A stretch of 52,020 nt of DNA from Rubellimicrobium mesophilum DSM 19309 (lineage in GTDB: Bacteria > Pseudomonadota > Alphaproteobacteria > Rhodobacterales > Rhodobacteraceae), in NCBI RefSeq assembly GCF_000600335.2, contig NZ_KK088573.1, positions 1 through 52,020 on the forward strand. The letters run 5' to 3'. Shown piece after piece: positions 48,154 to 52,020 of the stretch (within the stretch, counting starts at the first letter, position 1; every line of letters starts with the position of its first letter). Below the pieces are notes generated by a model, which saw only the letters and a list, made by a program, of their open reading frames with translations, searched no databases and was not told the DNA's origin. Both the position numbers and the translations under genes were made by a program.

Positions 48154-48527
48154 AAGTTGGCGGCGGCCTTCTCGGTCACGCGCTCCAGGACCTGATGCGT
48201 GCGCCAGTCCACGCGATAGGCATCCGGACCCACGCGCATGTAGACCCAGCCGTCCGAGGCGGGCGGCAGGCCGTAGTAGTCGGCGTTCAGGATGATCGAG
48301 TACTTGCCCTGCGGCAGCACGTCCCCGACCTGCGCCAGCGGCGTCGCCGCCGAGGCGCTGCTCATCGCGACCTCGGTCGGCTCGGTCGGGCGGGCCTGCG
48401 GATCGACCACCCGGATGCAGCGCGCGCCGGCCGCGGCGGTGCTGCACTCGGCTTGGGCGAGCGCGGGGCAAAGGGAGGGGATCGCCGCAAGCGCAAGCGC
48501 CGCGGCCTTGATGCGCAGGGTCATCAT
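48150..48527 (-). CDS. Secreted small protein, RcnB-like C terminus
   Basis: A 125-residue protein with a signal peptide (MTLRIKAAALALAAIPSL, cleavage likely after ALAQA). The mature part has two cysteines (ECSTAAAGARC) and a C-terminal block YYGLPPASDGWVYMRVGPDA followed by YRVDWRTHQVLERV, which resembles the RcnB-type pattern of YGLPP, W-x-R-VG-x-D, and V-D near the end. The RcnB relation is a pattern judgement, not proven; metal homeostasis would be the family role. Two ATG codons in tandem (48527 and 48524) could serve as start, with AGGT upstream. Confidence 0.62.
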   Translation of the reverse strand: MMTLRIKAAALALAAIPSLCPALAQAECSTAAAGARCIRVVDPQARPTEPTEVAMSSASAATPLAQVGDVLPQGKYSIILNADYYGLPPASDGWVYMRVGPDAYRVDWRTHQVLERVTEKAAANF

Positions 48528-48658
48528 GGCGATACCTGACGGGTCCGTGATCTGTCGTGCTTGCCGGGTGAACGGCAACAGTCCGCTGCCGGTTCCCACG
48601 GTGGGACCGTCAGGACGCTTGACAGGCCAGTTTATTTCCGGGTGCCGTCGGAACCGAC

Positions 48659-49438
48659 TCAGGCCTCGAGCTCGACCCAGACCGGAACGTGGTCCGAGGG
48701 CTTGGTTCCGCCGCGTGCGTCCCGCTCGATCCAGGCGTCCCTGAGGAGGTCCGCCGCCTGCGGCGTGAGCAGGTGGTGGTCGATGCGGATGCCGTCGTCC
48801 CTCTCCCAGGAGCCGCGCTGGAAGTCCCAGAAGCTGTAGACCCCCGGCGCCTGCGTCCGAAGCCGGATCGCGTCGTAGAGCCCCAGGTTCTCCAGTCGCC
48901 GGAAGGCCGCGCGCGATTCGGGCCGGAACAGCGCGTCGTCGCGCCAGTCGTCGGGCCGCCGCACGTCCCGCGCCTCGGGAATCACGTTGTAGTCCCCGGC
49001 GAAGACGGCCGGCTCCTCGGACGCGAGGATCGCCTGGACGCGGGCCTGCATCCGTTCCAGCCAGGACAGCTTGTAGTCGAACTTCGGCCCCGGCGCCGGG
49101 TTGCCGTTGGGCAGGTAGAGGTTGCAGACCCGCACGGCGCGGTCGCCCATCACCGTGGCCTCGATCCAGCGCGCCTGCTCGTCCTCGTCGTCGCCTGGCA
49201 ACCCCCGGACCAGGTCCTCCAGCGGCAGCTTCGACAGGATCGCCACGCCATTGAAGCTCTTCTGCCCATGGGTGGCGATCGTGTAGCCCAGCCTCTCGAT
49301 CTCCTCGCGCGGAAAGACCTCGTCCACGCACTTGATCTCCTGCAGGAGAGCGACGTGCGGCTCCTGCAGCTCGAGCCAGCCCAGCACGGTCTCGAGCCGC
49401 GCGCGGACGCCGTTGATGTTGTAAGTCGCGATCCTCAT
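48659..49438 (-). CDS. xthA: Exodeoxyribonuclease III
   Basis: XthA is the main AP endonuclease and 3' phosphodiesterase of base excision repair. The 259-residue protein has the ExoIII-family motifs in order: ATYNINGVRARLETVLGWL, the metal-ligand Glu in LLQEIKCVDEVFP, VCNLYLPNGNPAPGPKFDYK, FAGDYNVIPEARDVRRPDDW, FWDFQRGSWERDDGIRIDH and the final SDHVPVW with the catalytic Asp-His. The ATG at 49438 gives the typical MRIATYN start. Confidence 0.95.
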   Translation of the reverse strand: MRIATYNINGVRARLETVLGWLELQEPHVALLQEIKCVDEVFPREEIERLGYTIATHGQKSFNGVAILSKLPLEDLVRGLPGDDEDEQARWIEATVMGDRAVRVCNLYLPNGNPAPGPKFDYKLSWLERMQARVQAILASEEPAVFAGDYNVIPEARDVRRPDDWRDDALFRPESRAAFRRLENLGLYDAIRLRTQAPGVYSFWDFQRGSWERDDGIRIDHHLLTPQAADLLRDAWIERDARGGTKPSDHVPVWVELEA

Positions 49439-49453
49439 GGCCGCGACCCTAGA

Positions 49454-49497
49454 GCGCATCCCGAAAAGCGCGAAGCGGTTTTCGGACCAAGATGCGC
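49454..49497. repeat. Nested palindromic intergenic repeat
   Basis: Two nested inverted repeats: outer arms GCGCATC and GATGCGC, inner arms CCGAAAA and TTTTCGG, with an 11-base centre. It fits the short palindromic element with CCGAAAA...GGTTTTCGG that I remember as scattered in many copies through intergenic DNA of Rhizobiales and other alphaproteobacteria. It lies between xthA and erpA and may also act as a hairpin in transcripts. Confidence 0.7.
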
Positions 49498-49517
49498 GAC
49501 AACCGAAACGGTCCCGA

Positions 49518-49856
49518 TCAGATGGAGAAGGAGGTCCCGCACCCGCAGGAGGCCGTGGCGTTCGGGTTGTCGATCACGAAGCGCGCCCCGATCAGCTCCT
49601 CGCTGAAGTCGATCCTCGCGGAGGCCAGGAAGGGCAGGGACACCGGGTCCACCACGACCGTCTCCCCCTCGCCCGACAGCACGAGGTCGTCGTCCTTGGG
49701 ATCGTCCAGCACGATCTCGTACTGGAAGCCCGAGCAGCCGCCGCCCGCCACGGCCACGCGCAGGGCCTTGCCCTGCTCGGCCGCGCCGATCTCGTGCAGC
49801 CGCGCGAAGGCGCGGGGGGTCACGGTCGGCGGGATCACGGGCATCTGGAACGACAT
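49518..49856 (-). CDS. erpA: A-type iron-sulfur carrier (HesB/IscA family, ErpA-like)
   Basis: A 112-residue A-type carrier that delivers iron-sulfur clusters to apoproteins. The three ligand cysteines are present: Cys41 in [12 protein letters not shown] and Cys104 and Cys106 in [24 protein letters not shown] is closer to ErpA than to IscA. GGAGG lies seven bases before the ATG at 49856. It lies 53 bases after the penicillin-binding protein gene, same strand. Confidence 0.92.
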   Translation of the reverse strand: MSFQMPVIPPTVTPRAFARLHEIGAAEQGKALRVAVAGGGCSGFQYEIVLDDPKDDDLVLSGEGETVVVDPVSLPFLASARIDFSEELIGARFVIDNPNATASCGCGTSFSI

Positions 49857-49909
49857 GGCGCGGCCTCCACGGGGAAACGCCTCAGATATAGGAGGGGCAG
49901 GGCGCCGCC

Positions 49910-52020
49910 TCAACGGGTGCAGAGCCGGCGCGGTCCCATGAACGGCTGATAGGTGCAGTCCGAGGCGCGGAAGGACCGGTAGGCCGCCGCGCAGCGCCGG
50001 ATATGGCACTGCGGCGCCTCGGCCTGGACCGGTCGGGCCTGCCGCTGGTCCTGGGCCGCCGCGCCGGCCTGCGCCTGCTGGGCCGGCGCCTGGGTGGCGA
50101 GCGTTCCCTCGCCCTGCGCCGTGACCACTACCCGGCGGAAGATCTCGGCCGGGAGGCCGCCCCCCGTCACCCGGTCCATGGGCGAGTTGTCGTCGTTGCC
50201 CACCCAGACTCCGACCACCAGCCCGCCCGCCCCGCCGATGAACCAGGCGTCGCGGCTCTCCTGGCTCGTGCCGGTCTTGCCCCAGGGGCGCAGGCCCGGG
50301 ATCTCGGCGGCATGGCCCGTCCCGCCCTCCACCACGGCGCGGAGCATCTCCATCATCGGCTCCTGCGTCCGGGTCAGCGGCGTCTGCTCCGGCTCCGCGA
50401 CGCCGGTCACGCCCAGCGAATCGCCCTCCTCGCCCAGGCGCAGGGTCTCGATCCCCGTGGCGTTGACCGGCGTCCGGCCCAGCCGCACCGCCGCGAAGGC
50501 CTCCGTCATGTCGAGGAGCGTCACCTCCGAGGTGCCGAGCGCGAGCGACGGCGTGGGCTTCAGCTCCGCCTCGATGCCGAAGCGCTGCGCGACCTCGACG
50601 ATCCGGTCCACTCCCACCTCCTGCCCGACGCGGGCGGCGGCCTGGTTGTAGGACTTGGCGAAGGCCTCGCGCAGCGTCACCGGACCATGGCTCCGCCCGT
50701 CGAAGTTCTCCGGCGTCCAGCCGCCGACGTCGATGGGCTCGTCCTGCACCACGCTGTCCGGGCTCGCCCCCAGGATCAGCGCCGTCATGTAGACGAAGAG
50801 CTTGAAGGTGGAGCCCGGCTGCCGCTTCGCGTCCGTGGCGCGGTTGAATTGGCTCTGGCCATAGTCGAGTCCGCCCACCATCGCGCGCACCCGCCCGTTG
50901 GGCGTCATGGCGACCAGCGCCGCCTGGGTCGCCCCCGCCGCCGCGCCCTTCTCGGCCATGACCTCGCGGACGATCCGTTCCGCCTCGGCCTGGAGCTCGG
51001 GGTCCAGCGTCGCCGTCGCCGTCAGCCCGCCCGAGCCCGCGCCCTTCAGCGCCTCGACCTCGCGCAGCACCCAGTCGGCGAAGTAGCTCCCCGCCCGCGT
51101 GGGCGGCGGCTGCGGCGCGAGCACGGCCAACTGCGCGAGCGCCTGGTCCCGCGTCGCCTCGTCGATGCGCCCCTGCTCGGCCATCAGGTTCAGGACCAGC
51201 GCCGCCCGGTTCTGCGCCGCGCCCAGGTTGGCGATGGGGTTCACCTGGCTCGGCGACTGGATCGAGGCCGCCAGCATCGCCGCCTCGGGTAGCGTGAGCT
51301 CGCCCACGTCCTTGCCGTAATAGGTCTCCGCCGCCGCCGGCATCCCGTAGGCGCCGGACCCGAGATAGACCGAATTCAGGTACAGCTCCAGGATGCGGTC
51401 CTTGCCGAGCTGCCGCTCCAGCATCACCGCCAGCACCGCCTCCTGGAGCTTGCGCGTGAGCGTCCGCTCGGGCTCGAGGTAGAGGATCTTCACGAGCTGC
51501 TGGGTCAGCGTGCTGCCGCCCTCGACCACGCCCCCGGCGGTCACGTTGCGGTAGAGCGCCCGCGAGATCCCCCGCAGGTCCACGCCCCCATGCTCGCGGA
51601 AGCGCTGGTCCTCGATGGCCATGACGGCCTCGGGCAGGAAGGGCGGAAACTCGTCGAGCGCCACATAGGGCGCGCGATAGGCGCCCCGCGTCGTCAGCAC
51701 CTCCCCGTCCACGGTGCGGACCGAGATCGTGGGCTCCTCGACCGCCGGCAGGATGTCGGCGAGCGGCAAGTCCCGCATCGTCGCCCAGACGAACAGGAGC
51801 GTGCCCGCCGCGCCCACGATCAGGAACAGGATCGAGGCCAGGAACAGCCGCCAGCCCCATCGGATCGTTCGCGTCCCCGGCGCGCGTCCTCGGCGGCGTG
51901 GGGCAGGGCGCGTGGGCGCCGCAGCAAGCTCCGCCGACGCGGGGCGCGCGCCGTCGCCCGGGGCCGGCCTTCGTGGCCCGAGGGAGCGGACGGCCGACGA
52001 GGCCCCGCCCGCGATCCCCG
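49910..52020 (-). CDS. mrcA: Penicillin-binding protein 1A (class A), 5' end beyond the window
   Basis: A bifunctional peptidoglycan polymerase. The membrane helix is [20 protein letters not shown]. The GT51 glycosyltransferase domain shows [20 protein letters not shown] (catalytic Glu at 51611-51613) and [15 protein letters not shown]. The transpeptidase domain has PGSTFK (nucleophile Ser at 50810-50812), SYN and KTGTS. The frame stays open to the window edge without an ATG, and the GTG at 51817 would cut the membrane helix, so the true start is probably outside. The end carries four cysteines in a tail ([19 protein letters not shown], then GPRRLCTR), resembling a BA14K-like motif; unusual for the family. 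Confidence 0.9.
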   Translation of the reverse strand, partial: GIAGGASSAVRSLGPRRPAPGDGARPASAELAAAPTRPAPRRRGRAPGTRTIRWGWRLFLASILFLIVGAAGTLLFVWATMRDLPLADILPAVEEPTISVRTVDGEVLTTRGAYRAPYVALDEFPPFLPEAVMAIEDQRFREHGGVDLRGISRALYRNVTAGGVVEGGSTLTQQLVKILYLEPERTLTRKLQEAVLAVMLERQLGKDRILELYLNSVYLGSGAYGMPAAAETYYGKDVGELTLPEAAMLAASIQSPSQVNPIANLGAAQNRAALVLNLMAEQGRIDEATRDQALAQLAVLAPQPPPTRAGSYFADWVLREVEALKGAGSGGLTATATLDPELQAEAERIVREVMAEKGAAAGATQAALVAMTPNGRVRAMVGGLDYGQSQFNRATDAKRQPGSTFKLFVYMTALILGASPDSVVQDEPIDVGGWTPENFDGRSHGPVTLREAFAKSYNQAAARVGQEVGVDRIVEVAQRFGIEAELKPTPSLALGTSEVTLLDMTEAFAAVRLGRTPVNATGIETLRLGEEGDSLGVTGVAEPEQTPLTRTQEPMMEMLRAVVEGGTGHAAEIPGLRPWGKTGTSQESRDAWFIGGAGGLVVGVWVGNDDNSPMDRVTGGGLPAEIFRRVVVTAQGEGTLATQAPAQQAQAGAAAQDQRQARPVQAEAPQCHIRRCAAAYRSFRASDCTYQPFMGPRRLCTR

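Overview
The window is a very GC-rich chromosomal segment of an alphaproteobacterium, most likely order Rhodobacterales. The reasons are the Rhodobacter-type gene transfer agent (GTA) tail module at the left edge, a pyruvate dehydrogenase whose E1 beta subunit carries its own lipoyl domain, a DksA with a single cysteine, a TakP-type TRAP binding protein, and DUF2852 and DUF4167 proteins. Genes are closely packed with many ATGA or GTGA overlaps. I see no rRNA, tRNA, CRISPR array, integrase or transposase.

Layout. 1-6728 (+): 3' half of a GTA structural cluster (end of g10?, g10.1, g11 to g15), cut off by the window edge, then cysE. 7635-12098 (-): a MliC-type lipoprotein and the pdhA-pdhB-pdhC operon. 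12099-13812: a regulated intergenic region, a LacI-family regulator and ftsB. 13936-17354: class I aldolase and pgk (-), then two cyclophilins, one cytosolic and one exported (+). 17388-22516 (-): selO, a nucleoside hydrolase and ilvBN preceded by a complete-looking leader-peptide attenuator. 22564-27026: a BrkB/YihY membrane protein and a TRAP 2-oxoacid transporter whose binding-protein gene converges on the permease genes. 27149-29542 (-): VOC protein, bpt, RDD protein, DUF2852 protein. 29724-35788 (+): glnE, a small conserved-looking protein, prfA, prmC, DUF4167. 35897-43246 (-): lptF-lptG-lptD-surA-pdxA-ksgA, the outer-membrane assembly operon. 43367-45355 (+): leucyl aminopeptidase and holC. 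45327-46230 (-): M48 peptidase and a small membrane protein. 46589-48153 (+): dksA and a flavin monooxygenase. 48150-52020 (-): RcnB-like secreted protein, xthA, erpA and a class A penicillin-binding protein that runs off the edge.

Most of the segment is core metabolism and envelope biogenesis. The regulatory DNA is more interesting: the ilv attenuator (22357-22516), paired identical-class palindromes around a promoter upstream of the DUF2852 gene (29572-29649), mirrored LacI-type operators (12360-12423), a CtrA-like box (19953-19967) and a nested palindromic repeat (49454-49497).

Six genes, most of them housekeeping (g11, pgk, ilvB, glnE, lptF, leucyl aminopeptidase), are broken by eight single-base shifts, nearly all in short G or C runs. 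Because several of these genes are normally essential and the rest of each protein is intact, uncorrected sequencing errors are the likeliest cause; the GTA frameshift alone could be real. The first 35 bases are G/C homopolymers and look like a low-quality contig end. I did not find a system that I would call undescribed; the least explained elements are the twin palindromes near 29.6 kb and the small uncharacterised proteins.
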